DNA from: an uncultured Muribaculaceae bacterium
Lineage (GTDB): Bacteria > Bacteroidota > Bacteroidia > Bacteroidales > Muribaculaceae
NCBI GenBank assembly: GCA_910583795.1
Contig: CAJTZQ010000058.1
Coordinates: forward strand, 1-23,988
Reading direction: 5' to 3'
DNA length: 23,988 nt
The notes beneath the pieces are model-generated. The model saw only the letters and a program-made list of their open reading frames with translations. It had not been told where the DNA came from and searched no databases. Below, piece after piece: positions 14,807-22,669 of the stretch (the stretch's first letter is position 1; each line of letters begins with the position of its first letter). The position numbers were made by a program, and so were the translations under genes.

Positions 14807-15910
14807 TTTTTTGTTGTCTAAACTGATAATTATAGCGATAAAATACTTGTCGGTCCTCGTGGTGTGGGAAAGTCGACCATGTTGCGACAATATATCCTGC
14901 AGCACAAAAATGATGACAAGTTCTTATATGTGTCGGCTAATCATATTTATTTTTCTGATCATTCCTTGGCTACTCTCGCTGACGATTTTGTATTGGAGGG
15001 AGGCACTCATCTCGTCATTGATGAGATACACAAATATAAAGGATGGTCAAGAGAACTGAAGCAGATATATGACATTTATCCTGCTCTTAAAGTCACATTT
15101 TCCGGATCTTCTGTGCTTGACATTTTGAAGGGGGAGGCTGATCTAAGCCGACGCGCTGTAGTGATGACGATGCAGGGAATGTCGTTCAGGGAATATCGTG
15201 AGTTTGACCATAATATAAGATTGCCGCGGATGAGTATTGAGCAGATTCTGGATCATACTTTAAGAATTGATCCCGGTTTCCATCCGATGTCATATTTCAG
15301 GGATTATCTAAGTTCTGGATATTATCCCTTCCACAAAATAGACAATTTCGATGTGAGGATGCAACAGATTGTCTCTCAGACCACCGAATCTGATATCCCT
15401 TTATTTGCAGGTATGAATGCAGCTACCGGAAGGAAGCTTAAACAGATGCTCTACGTTATATCTCGTCTGGCTCCTTACAAACCTAATTTTGAAAATCTTT
15501 CCACTGAACTTGGTGTAAGCAAGAACAATGTGCCGGATTATTTGGCTTATCTGGAGAAAGGAGGGATGATAGGCATGTTGCGTGACGTCACACGCGGTAT
15601 GCGTTCATTGGGGAAAGTGGAAAAAGTTTATATCGATAATCCTACATTGATGACTGTCTTGGCAGACAATGTGCCTGATATTGGAAATCTCAGGGAGACA
15701 TTTTTCTATAATCAAACGAGAGTGGTGCTACCGGTGTCATCCAGCAAGGAATCTGATTTCAGGATATACACCCATACATTTGAGGTAGGTGGCGCAGGAA
15801 AAGGGAAACGTCAGCTTGCCGGTGTTTCCGATGGCTGGGTTGTCCGAGATAACATTGAGACAGGTTTCGACCGTTTCCTGCCCCTATGGGAATTCGGCCT
15901 CCTCTATTGA
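14780..15910 (+). pseudogene. AAA family ATPase (AAA_14/DUF4143-like) with in-frame stop near the N-terminus
   Basis: The reading frame encodes a P-loop ATPase with Walker A GPRGVGKST, Walker B HLVIDEIHK, sensor-like VTFSGSSVLDIL, a winged-helix-like segment near ELGVSKNNVPDYLAYLEKGG, and the family C-terminus FEVGG ... ETGFDRFLPLWEFGLLY. The first in-frame start after the last stop is GTG 14864, which falls inside Walker A and would remove GPRG. Walker A is in frame with an upstream ATG at 14780 (MQFRPYKRDFFVV), but a TAA at 14819-14821 interrupts it. The second copy at 17301-17440 has AAA at the same place. The gene is therefore probably disrupted; an unusual start between 14822 and 14864 remains possible. 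The family's function is unknown. Confidence 0.7.
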
Positions 15911-16197
15911 TTCAGCTTCCCTCGGGGATCTCGGACTTCTCGTGAGAACTGACTATCTCGAGAATCTTGAAGATATGGTCGACAATCATCGTAGCTTTAT
16001 GCTTACGGATAATCTGGATGACTTCCCGGATAATTGTGTCTTTCTCAGCTTTATTTCTAATATTGACCGTTATAAATAAATGGATAGGTAAATACTCTGA
16101 TTGAAGTAGCAATATATTTATGGCTGATCATGATCAAGTTATCTAATGCGTATATTGGATATATTAAATATTTTTAACAAAATTGACTAAATTATAA
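15911..16197. other. Intergenic stretch after the ATPase, no supported gene
   Basis: The gap between the ATPase stop and the GLPGLI promoter holds two overlapping open frames: plus to 16079, reading LGDLGLLVRTDYLENLED and onward, and minus 16112-15912. Neither has a recognisable domain. It could be a gene remnant. From 16080 it becomes very AT-rich. Confidence 0.5.
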
Positions 16198-16229
16198 GTT
16201 GTAATATTAAGAAATTAGTCATAGATTTG
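16198..16229 (+). promoter_or_regulatory. Promoter upstream of the GLPGLI-family gene
   Basis: GTTG (16198-16201), 20 nt, TAGATTTG (16222-16229): an exact -7 match and a one-mismatch -33. Transcription would start near 16236, giving a leader of about 95 nt. Confidence 0.6.
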
Positions 16230-16329
16230 CGAAGTGAATTGGAAATGACAACTTTTTATATCTTTTGAGGATATATTCCACTTGAGTTGAGATATTATTT
16301 CGGAGTAAAAAATTATAATTGTCAAATAT

Positions 16330-17232
16330 ATGAGGAGATTGTTTGTATATATAGTTTTTGCCGCTGCAGTCGCTACTGCTAAAGCGGATGTTTGGATGAA
16401 GGACGCGCAGCCGTCATCTTCTTCAGTTTATGCCGATGAAAAAACTATGGCAACGCTAAAGGCTGAATATACTGCATGGCATAAGCCCAAGGATCAGAAG
16501 AAAGATAAACCTTATATCCGGGAAGATAAATTCATTCTTCAGATAGGTAATGGTTCATCATATTACTATGACCCTCAGACCTTTTATGTGGATTCATTGG
16601 AAAATGATCCTACCGGTAAGGCAATCCGCGATCAAGCCATGAGTGACGCATTACGGGAATTTAGTGAAACAGGTGCCGATGCTTTTGCTATAATGAAGGA
16701 GAAAGGATTGCTTCCGGAGAGCCAATATAAATGCAGGAAAGACTTTTCAGAAAATTCGATAACAGTATGGGATAGCAATAGCGCGGATAGATATCAATAT
16801 AATGTGGCTATGGATGACTTGGTTTGGGAACTTAACGATTCAACTGCAGCAATATTTGGTTATGAATGTAATCTTGCGACAGCCGACTATCACGGACGAA
16901 AATGGAAAGCATGGTTTGCACTTGACGTGCCTGTGCAGGATGGTCCATGGCAATTGTGTGGACTTCCGGGACTTATCATGAAAGCCGAGACTGATGACGG
17001 GGAATATGGGTTTATCATCACAGGGCTCCAGCAGTGTCATGAGCCGCTCAAGCCAATTTTTATAAATCCTGAACGGCTCTTCAAGACGAAAAGAAAATCT
17101 TTTCTTAAGACGAAGGATTATACACGGAGGAATAGGTCTGCCTACATTAGCGCAATGACAAAAGGAGCTGTCAAAGTGAATGCAGATTATACCGGCACCG
17201 ACGACTTCCTCGAAACCGATTACCATGAATAA
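16330..17232 (+). CDS. GLPGLI family protein
   Basis: A 300-residue exported protein of the Bacteroidetes GLPGLI family, function unknown. A signal peptide runs to about ATAKA (residue 19). The family motif CGLPGLIMKAE lies at 210-220, preceded by the conserved FGYECNLATADYHGRKWKAWFALDVPV-type region (176-202) in which a modified reaction-centre-like Tyr/Cys segment precedes the motif. The GLPGLI motif follows the PVQDGPWQL segment, as in other members. Its stop codon sits in a 15-bp palindrome (17228-17242). It lies between an ATPase pseudogene and a deleted copy of the same ATPase, so recombination between those copies could remove it. Confidence 0.87.
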   Translation: MRRLFVYIVFAAAVATAKADVWMKDAQPSSSSVYADEKTMATLKAEYTAWHKPKDQKKDKPYIREDKFILQIGNGSSYYYDPQTFYVDSLENDPTGKAIRDQAMSDALREFSETGADAFAIMKEKGLLPESQYKCRKDFSENSITVWDSNSADRYQYNVAMDDLVWELNDSTAAIFGYECNLATADYHGRKWKAWFALDVPVQDGPWQLCGLPGLIMKAETDDGEYGFIITGLQQCHEPLKPIFINPERLFKTKRKSFLKTKDYTRRNRSAYISAMTKGAVKVNADYTGTDDFLETDYHE

Positions 17233-17300
17233 CACTGTTATTTAGAATAAAAATGCTTATTTCATTGAATTAAGATGGTAAAATCGGTATTAAATTTGCG

Positions 17301-17440
17301 GTCTGATACATCTCATAGGGATTAAAATCTCAAATTTGACCCTCTGACAGGGATTTTTTACTGTCAAAACTGACAATTGTAGTGATAAAATATTTGGTAT
17401 GAAAAAGGGAAACGTCAGATTGTCGGTGTTTCCGATGGTT
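17301..17440 (+). pseudogene. Internally deleted second copy of the AAA ATPase locus
   Basis: Three parts match the locus at 14721-15910 in order. Two degenerate repeat units with the same 32-bp spacing (17301-17322, 17333-17354) come first. Next, 17362-17396 matches 14815-14849 at 30 of 35 bases. Finally, 17403-17440 matches 15799-15836, near the 3' end of the ATPase, at 35 of 38 bases. About 950 bp of ATPase coding sequence is missing at a six-base join. Homology stops at 17440. A TAAATTTG box lies just upstream at 17291-17298. Confidence 0.85.
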
Positions 17441-17468
17441 AGTATTTATCATAACCTTAAAGATTTTG

Positions 17469-17488
17469 ATTAACTTTGCAAAGTTAAT
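17469..17488. promoter_or_regulatory. 20-bp perfect palindrome containing the -7 box of the hydrolase gene
   Basis: ATTAACTTTGCAAAGTTAAT reads the same on both strands. It places TAACTTTG on the plus strand (17471-17478) and again on the minus strand (17479-17486). The plus-strand copy is well placed for the hydrolase gene, whose ATG at 17492 would have a very short leader. It may be an operator or a two-way promoter. Confidence 0.6.
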
Positions 17489-17491
17489 AGG

Positions 17492-18199
17492 ATGTTTAAT
17501 ATGATTGAGCTATTGTTTATCCATGGAATATTGGGAAAGCCGGAATACTTCAACTTTCTTCAACCATATGTTCCAGAGGGATTCCATACCACCGCAATCC
17601 TTTTGGATGGTCATGGAAAAGGACCGAGGGAATTTGCTGGGTCTTCAATGGAACAATGGCGTAGACAGGTCGCAGAGACTATTGAAAATTTGCTAAGTAA
17701 TGGTAATAAGGTGATTATTGTGGCTCATTCCATGGGATGTCTCTTTGCCATTGATGCTGCTATGAGAGGTAAAGCTGATGCTCTATTTCTTCTTAATCCA
17801 CCTTTGTCTCTTAGGATATCTCGCAAACTTTTTTCCACACCGTTAAAGGTGAAGATGGGCAAAATAAATGACAACTGGGTACAGGCTGCAAAGGATGCTT
17901 ACAGTATTTCAGATGACGGTAATCTTGTTAACTATTTGTGCTGGATTCCACGCTATTTTGAATTATTTCGAGAAATTTACCGTATACGTACAATAGTGAG
18001 CGGTCTTGCCGTTCCGACCCGCGTCTACCTTTCGACTCATGACGAGATGGTGTCTCCTCGTTCGCACAGGAAGTTTCCGTTGCGTCCCGAAATCAATGTC
18101 ACAATGCTGTCGTCATCAGGTCATTATTATTATGCGGATAACGACTGTTCTATCATTGTTAGCGATTTTTATAAATTTTTAAAACAGGTGTCTAATTGA
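17492..18199 (+). CDS. Alpha/beta hydrolase fold protein
   Basis: A 235-residue predicted cytosolic serine hydrolase. The fold begins LLFIHGILGKPEYF, with the oxyanion HG at residues 11-12. The nucleophile elbow is AHSMG with Ser80, the acid is probably Asp184 in STHDEMVSP, and the base His211 in SSSGHYYY. The middle (about 105-165) forms the cap. The substrate is unknown; esterase, lipase-like or thioesterase activity would all fit. Start ATG 17492 gives MFNMIELLFIHG; the second Met at 17501 is nearly as good and would suit a transcript starting close by. The gene stands alone. Confidence 0.85.
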   Translation: MFNMIELLFIHGILGKPEYFNFLQPYVPEGFHTTAILLDGHGKGPREFAGSSMEQWRRQVAETIENLLSNGNKVIIVAHSMGCLFAIDAAMRGKADALFLLNPPLSLRISRKLFSTPLKVKMGKINDNWVQAAKDAYSISDDGNLVNYLCWIPRYFELFREIYRIRTIVSGLAVPTRVYLSTHDEMVSPRSHRKFPLRPEINVTMLSSSGHYYYADNDCSIIVSDFYKFLKQVSN

Positions 18200-18250
18200 A
18201 ATTGCTCGCATATCTTCTTCTCTTTGTCTGGTTTGATTCAAACAAATAGA

Positions 18251-18293
18251 TTTGTGCCCGTATTTGCAACTGAGTTGCAAATACGGGCACAAA
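18251..18293. repeat. 43-bp perfect inverted repeat before the efflux operon
   Basis: Two 21-bp arms (18251-18271 and 18273-18293) are perfectly complementary around a single G at 18272. Arms begin TTTGTGCCCG and end CGGGCACAAA. The A/T polarity is opposite to that of a normal terminator and there is no T-run on either side. The right edge touches the -33 element of the efflux promoter. Confidence 0.9.
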
Positions 18294-18325
18294 GTTGGAT
18301 AGTAAGGGTTAATGGTGTAATTTTG
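18294..18325 (+). promoter_or_regulatory. Promoter of the heavy-metal efflux operon
   Basis: GTTG (18294-18297), 20 nt, TAATTTTG (18318-18325): exact -7 and one-mismatch -33. The leader before ATG 18367 would be about 35 nt. The perfect palindrome immediately upstream could be a regulator site. Confidence 0.65.
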
Positions 18326-18366
18326 TGGGTAGAAATATGTTTCGTCAATAGAAAACAAATTGTACC

Positions 18367-19572
18367 ATGACAGATAAACAATCAAAAATTCAACAAATTA
18401 TTTTAGGAACCCTTTGTGTTGGTGTCACTATTGTGTCACCTTTAGCATTCTCATCTTGTGGATCTCACAATCATGACGATCATGAGAATGAAACCAAAGA
18501 GCATACTGTTGGTCATGCAGATAATCAGACAAAAGAAACTGAAGAAGGATCTAAAGCAGGAGCAATACATATGGAACCCGAAGATGCTCAACGTTATGGA
18601 GTTGCCGTAGTCGATATTCAACGGGGAGTTTTCAAGGAAGCCGTGAAAACCGCGGCTGAAATACTTCCATCGTCTACCGATATGGCTACTGCAAGTGCAT
18701 CCACTTCCGGAGTAGTTCAACTTGCTCAGGGTATTACGCAAGGCTCTTCTGTGAAAGCAGGTCAGATGATTGCAAGAATAAAGGGGTCTGGAATAAGCGG
18801 TGGAGACGCGAACGCCGCAGGAAAGGCGGCTCTTGACAACGCTAAACGTGAGCTTGACCGTGTGACCCCGCTTCTTGAGGACGGATTGATTACTAAAAAA
18901 GAGTATAACGATGCACTTGCGGCTTACAATTCCGCAAAGGCGGCTTACAGTCCACAGGCAGCTTCGGGAGTGGTGACCGCACCACGTTCCGGAGTGATTA
19001 CCTCAATTCCGGCAGGAGAAGGTGCTTTTGTGAATACCGGTGATCCGGTAGCCCTTATTTCCGGATCAGGCAGGCTTACGTTGAGGGCATTGTTACCGGT
19101 GAAGCATGCTTCCTTACTCCCGATGCTGAGTGGTGTAGTGATCACTCCCCACGGATCGGAAGGAACTTCTATAGATCTTTCGCAATTTGGAGGAAAGCTG
19201 CTTTCCTCCACGTCTGCCGCCTCAACAGAAGCCCCGGGTTACATTCCGGTATATTATTCGTTTGACAACAGTGCTCCCGTTGTGGCAGGAAGCGCTGCAG
19301 AAGTTTTCCTTTTAGGAGGAAACCGGCAAGGTGTTATCTCAGTGCCGGTGGAAGCGCTGTCAGAGCAATTGGGTGAAAAATTTGTGTATGTAAAGACAGG
19401 AGAACATGAATATGAGAAGCGCCATGTCAGTACAGGGGCATCAAATGGAATGGATGTCGAGGTTTTGACAGGGTTGCAGCCGGGAGAAAAAGTGGTTGTG
19501 AAAGGTACGTCGTTTGTCAGACTTGCAGAACAGTCGACAGTTGTCCCGGAAGGGCATTCACATAGTCATTGA
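18367..19572 (+). CDS. Efflux RND periplasmic adaptor subunit (CusB/CzcB-like lipoprotein)
   Basis: The membrane-fusion subunit of a tripartite heavy-metal exporter, 401 residues. A hydrophobic N-terminal segment ends in a lipobox-like LAFSSC with Cys31, so it is probably a lipoprotein. Directly after it is a His/Asp-rich stretch (SHNHDDHEN and further His to about residue 51), and the protein ends HSHSH; both are likely metal-binding. The barrel-sandwich halves flank a short helical hairpin at about 155-195 (ALDNAKRELDRVTPLLEDGL, then KKEYNDALAAYNSAKAAY), and the lipoyl-like return is GVVTAPRSGVITSI. The C-terminal beta domains include VPVEALSEQLGEKFVYV and GLQPGEKVVVKG. It is the first gene of the operon, 19 bp before the RND pump. 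Metal specificity is not certain. Confidence 0.92.
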   Translation: MTDKQSKIQQIILGTLCVGVTIVSPLAFSSCGSHNHDDHENETKEHTVGHADNQTKETEEGSKAGAIHMEPEDAQRYGVAVVDIQRGVFKEAVKTAAEILPSSTDMATASASTSGVVQLAQGITQGSSVKAGQMIARIKGSGISGGDANAAGKAALDNAKRELDRVTPLLEDGLITKKEYNDALAAYNSAKAAYSPQAASGVVTAPRSGVITSIPAGEGAFVNTGDPVALISGSGRLTLRALLPVKHASLLPMLSGVVITPHGSEGTSIDLSQFGGKLLSSTSAASTEAPGYIPVYYSFDNSAPVVAGSAAEVFLLGGNRQGVISVPVEALSEQLGEKFVYVKTGEHEYEKRHVSTGASNGMDVEVLTGLQPGEKVVVKGTSFVRLAEQSTVVPEGHSHSH

Positions 19573-19591
19573 TCTATAAAAACGAATTGAA

Positions 19592-22500
19592 ATGCTTAAC
19601 AAGATAATAAAAGGTTCTCTTGATAATCGTCTTGCGGTTGTGGTTCTTACCGGATTGTTGCTTATAGCCGGGGTGATAGTCATGATGAGGATGGAAGTTG
19701 ATATATTTCCGGATCTCAATGCCCCGACCGTGGCAGTCATGACAGAGGCACCGGGAATGGCGCCGGAAGAGATTGAGACCACTGTGACTTATCCGATAGA
19801 AACGGCTGTAAACGGAGCTTCTGGAGTCAGGCGTGTCCGTTCTGCAACAACTACCGGTTTTTCTGTCGTATGGGTTGAATTTGATTGGGATACGGATGTC
19901 TATCTGGCACGTCAGATTGTTTCTGAAAAATTGTCGGAGATTGAAGGAGCCTTGCCTCCCGGTACAGGCAGCCCGACACTTGGTAGCCAGTCGTCGATTC
20001 TTGGAGAGATGATGATCATCGGTCTCACATCTTCAGATTCGACAGTCAATATGCAAGATCTCCGCACCCTTGCAGACCAGCAGATCCGTCCGCGCCTTCT
20101 TTCCCTGGGAGGTGTGTCGCAGGTTTCTGTGATCGGAGGAGACGCGAAAGAATATCAGATAAAACTTTGTCCCGCAAAGATGCAGCGTCATGGTGTCACA
20201 TTGATGCAGGTAAGGGATGCTGCCACGGGTATGAACCGCAATGTGGCTGGGGGAGTGATCTATGATTACGGGAATGAGTATATAGTGAAAGGGGATCTGA
20301 GCACCGATGATGTCGAAGAACTCGCCAATATGTCGGTAGGTGGTGACACTGAGAATCCTGTACGGCTTTCGGATATTGCAGAGATCTCAGCCGGCACGGA
20401 AGAGCCACGCCTCGGTGTGGCTTCTGTCAGGAGCGAACCTGCCGTATTGCTTACTGTCGCAAAGCAACCGGGAGTCGGCACGATAGGTCTGACGGAAAAA
20501 ATAGATAGCGAACTTGCTTCGTTGTCCAAGACGTTTCCCAAGGGTGTTGAAATTCATACAGACATATTCCGGCAGGCGGATTTTATCAGCAACTCCATAT
20601 CAAATCTACAGGAATCGTTGTTTGTTGGTGCGATCTTTGTGATAGTGGTCCTGTTCTTTTTCCTTCAGAATATCAGGACAACGCTCATTTCTCTCGTTGC
20701 TCTTCCTCTGTCGGTGCTTGTGACTCTTATTGCACTCTATTTCATGGGCTTCTCAATCAATACCATGAGCCTCGGTGGAATAGCCATCGCAATCGGATCG
20801 CTTGTAGACGATGCTATAGTAGATGTGGAAAATGTCTATAAACGTCTGCGTCAGCGTAAGGATTCGGGCGAAAGCGTGATCAAGATAGTCTACGATGCCT
20901 CTCGCGAAGTCAGGATGCCTATTTTCAACTCGTCGTTGATTATTATGGCATCGTTTCTTCCTCTTTTCTTCCTGAATGGAATGGAAGGACGTATGCTTAA
21001 GCCTCTCGGCATTTCGTTTATCGTGGCTCTGGTGGCATCCACTCTTGTCGCCTTGACTGTCACTCCCGTGTTGTGTTCGTATCTTCTTGGAAGCAAGAAG
21101 GCGATGGCGCATCTTGACCGTCAGCCTTGGCTTGCAAGGAAACTCAGCGTGGCATACGAATCTTCCCTGCGAAAAGCTTTGTATGCCCCCAAACCCTGGC
21201 TGGTGGGCACATCAGTATTGTTTCTGGTTTCATTGGGATTGTTTTTCACACTCGGAAGAAGTTTCCTCCCTCCATTCAATGAAGGGTCTCTCACAATAAA
21301 TGTCAGCACTTTACCCGGCATTTCTCTTGACCGCAGCGATGAAATAGGAAAAGAGGCGGAAAAGATCATTCTTTCCGTGCCCGAGATATCGACCGTGGCA
21401 CGCAAGACCGGCAGGGCAGAGCTCGATGAACATTCTCTTGGTGTGAATGTCAGCGAGATTGAAGCTCCCTATAAACTTGACAAGGGACGTTCCCGTAGGG
21501 AAATGGTTTCAGAATTACGGGAACGGCTTTCTCATTTGCCAGGTGTAAATGTCGAGATAGGACAGCCTATATCTCACAGGATAGATGCCATGCTTTCGGG
21601 CACCGAGGCTCAGATAGCTATCAAATTGTTCGGACCTGATCTTTCCACCTTAAATTCTCTTGGCAACAAGATAAAGGAAGTGACCAAGGAAGTGGACGGG
21701 GTAGTGGATGCCAATATAGAACAGATGATGGAGCGTCCGCAGCTCGACATCCGTCCCCGGCGTGACATGTTGGCATATTACGGTATTCCATTGTCGGAGT
21801 TTGCAGATTTCATAAGTGTGGCTCTTGCCGGAGAGGTTGTTTCGCAGGTTTATGAAAATGGCTATCCCGTCAATCTGACAATGCGGATTGAATCTGATGC
21901 ACGCAACTCGATAGAGAATATAGGGGCTTTGATGATCGACTCAAAAAAGGGTAAAATCCCTTTGAGTTCTGTTGCCGATATAGTTTCTACTTCAGGTCCG
22001 AATGCGGTGAATCGAGAGAATGTAAGCCGCAGGATAGTAGTGTCAGCAAACGTAGAAGGCAGGGACCTGAGAGGAGTCGTGGATGAAATAGGGAAGCGGG
22101 TATCTGAAGAAATTGATCTTCCTGCAGGATATTCAGTGAGCTATGGGGGGCAGTTTGAAAGTGAACGGTCGGCTTCGCGCACACTTGCTCTTGTTTCTCT
22201 CATTTCACTGGTGATAATCTTCCTTCTTCTCTATGGACAGTATCATAGCTGGGTAAATGCCGGCATAATAATGCTCAATATGCCCTTGGCATTGATCGGG
22301 GGAGTGCTGATTTTGCGTCTCACTTCAGGAGAAATGAACATTCCTGCGATAATAGGGTTTATATCTTTGATGGGCATAGCCACCCGCAACGGTATGCTAT
22401 TGATGTCGAGATATGAGAATCTCCGTCATGAAGGTGAAAATCTTTTTGAAACAATTCTTCATGGATCTTCCGATAGATTGAACCCGATTTTAATGACGGC

Positions 22501-22669
22501 ATTGAGTTCTGCCCTTGCACTTATTCCTCTCGCCGTAGGTGGTAACCTACCGGGTAATGAAATACAATCGCCTATGGCAATCGTGATTCTTGGAGGTTTG
22601 CTTTCTTCGACATTATTGAATATCTTTGTGGTTCCAATTATATACTATATTGTAAACAGAAAGAAATGA
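19592..22669 (+). CDS. Heavy-metal efflux RND permease (CusA/CzcA family)
   Basis: The inner membrane proton-driven pump of the operon, 1025 residues, full length for HME-RND proteins. The N-terminus has TM1 and then VDIFPDLNAPTVAVMTEAPG and EEIETTVTYPIE, typical of the CzcA family. The TM4 proton-relay region GIAIAIGSLVDDAIVDVENV (396-415) has Asp406 and Glu413 aligning with CusA D405 and E412. Position 400 is Ala as in CusA, not the extra Asp of CzcA. The second half starts its porter domain with FLPPFNEGSLTIN and contains SHRIDAMLSGTEAQIAIKLFG. This favours monovalent copper or silver over zinc/cobalt/cadmium, but the metal is inferred. Its stop overlaps the TolC-like gene by ATGA. Confidence 0.95.
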   Translation: MLNKIIKGSLDNRLAVVVLTGLLLIAGVIVMMRMEVDIFPDLNAPTVAVMTEAPGMAPEEIETTVTYPIETAVNGASGVRRVRSATTTGFSVVWVEFDWDTDVYLARQIVSEKLSEIEGALPPGTGSPTLGSQSSILGEMMIIGLTSSDSTVNMQDLRTLADQQIRPRLLSLGGVSQVSVIGGDAKEYQIKLCPAKMQRHGVTLMQVRDAATGMNRNVAGGVIYDYGNEYIVKGDLSTDDVEELANMSVGGDTENPVRLSDIAEISAGTEEPRLGVASVRSEPAVLLTVAKQPGVGTIGLTEKIDSELASLSKTFPKGVEIHTDIFRQADFISNSISNLQESLFVGAIFVIVVLFFFLQNIRTTLISLVALPLSVLVTLIALYFMGFSINTMSLGGIAIAIGSLVDDAIVDVENVYKRLRQRKDSGESVIKIVYDASREVRMPIFNSSLIIMASFLPLFFLNGMEGRMLKPLGISFIVALVASTLVALTVTPVLCSYLLGSKKAMAHLDRQPWLARKLSVAYESSLRKALYAPKPWLVGTSVLFLVSLGLFFTLGRSFLPPFNEGSLTINVSTLPGISLDRSDEIGKEAEKIILSVPEISTVARKTGRAELDEHSLGVNVSEIEAPYKLDKGRSRREMVSELRERLSHLPGVNVEIGQPISHRIDAMLSGTEAQIAIKLFGPDLSTLNSLGNKIKEVTKEVDGVVDANIEQMMERPQLDIRPRRDMLAYYGIPLSEFADFISVALAGEVVSQVYENGYPVNLTMRIESDARNSIENIGALMIDSKKGKIPLSSVADIVSTSGPNAVNRENVSRRIVVSANVEGRDLRGVVDEIGKRVSEEIDLPAGYSVSYGGQFESERSASRTLALVSLISLVIIFLLLYGQYHSWVNAGIIMLNMPLALIGGVLILRLTSGEMNIPAIIGFISLMGIATRNGMLLMSRYENLRHEGENLFETILHGSSDRLNPILMTALSSALALIPLAVGGNLPGNEIQSPMAIVILGGLLSSTLLNIFVVPIIYYIVNRKK

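Noticed and set aside
15789..16112. Open frames on both strands after the ATPase
   Set aside because: The plus frame starts inside the ATPase, the minus frame has no recognisable domain, and neither has a promoter; reported only as an unassigned stretch.
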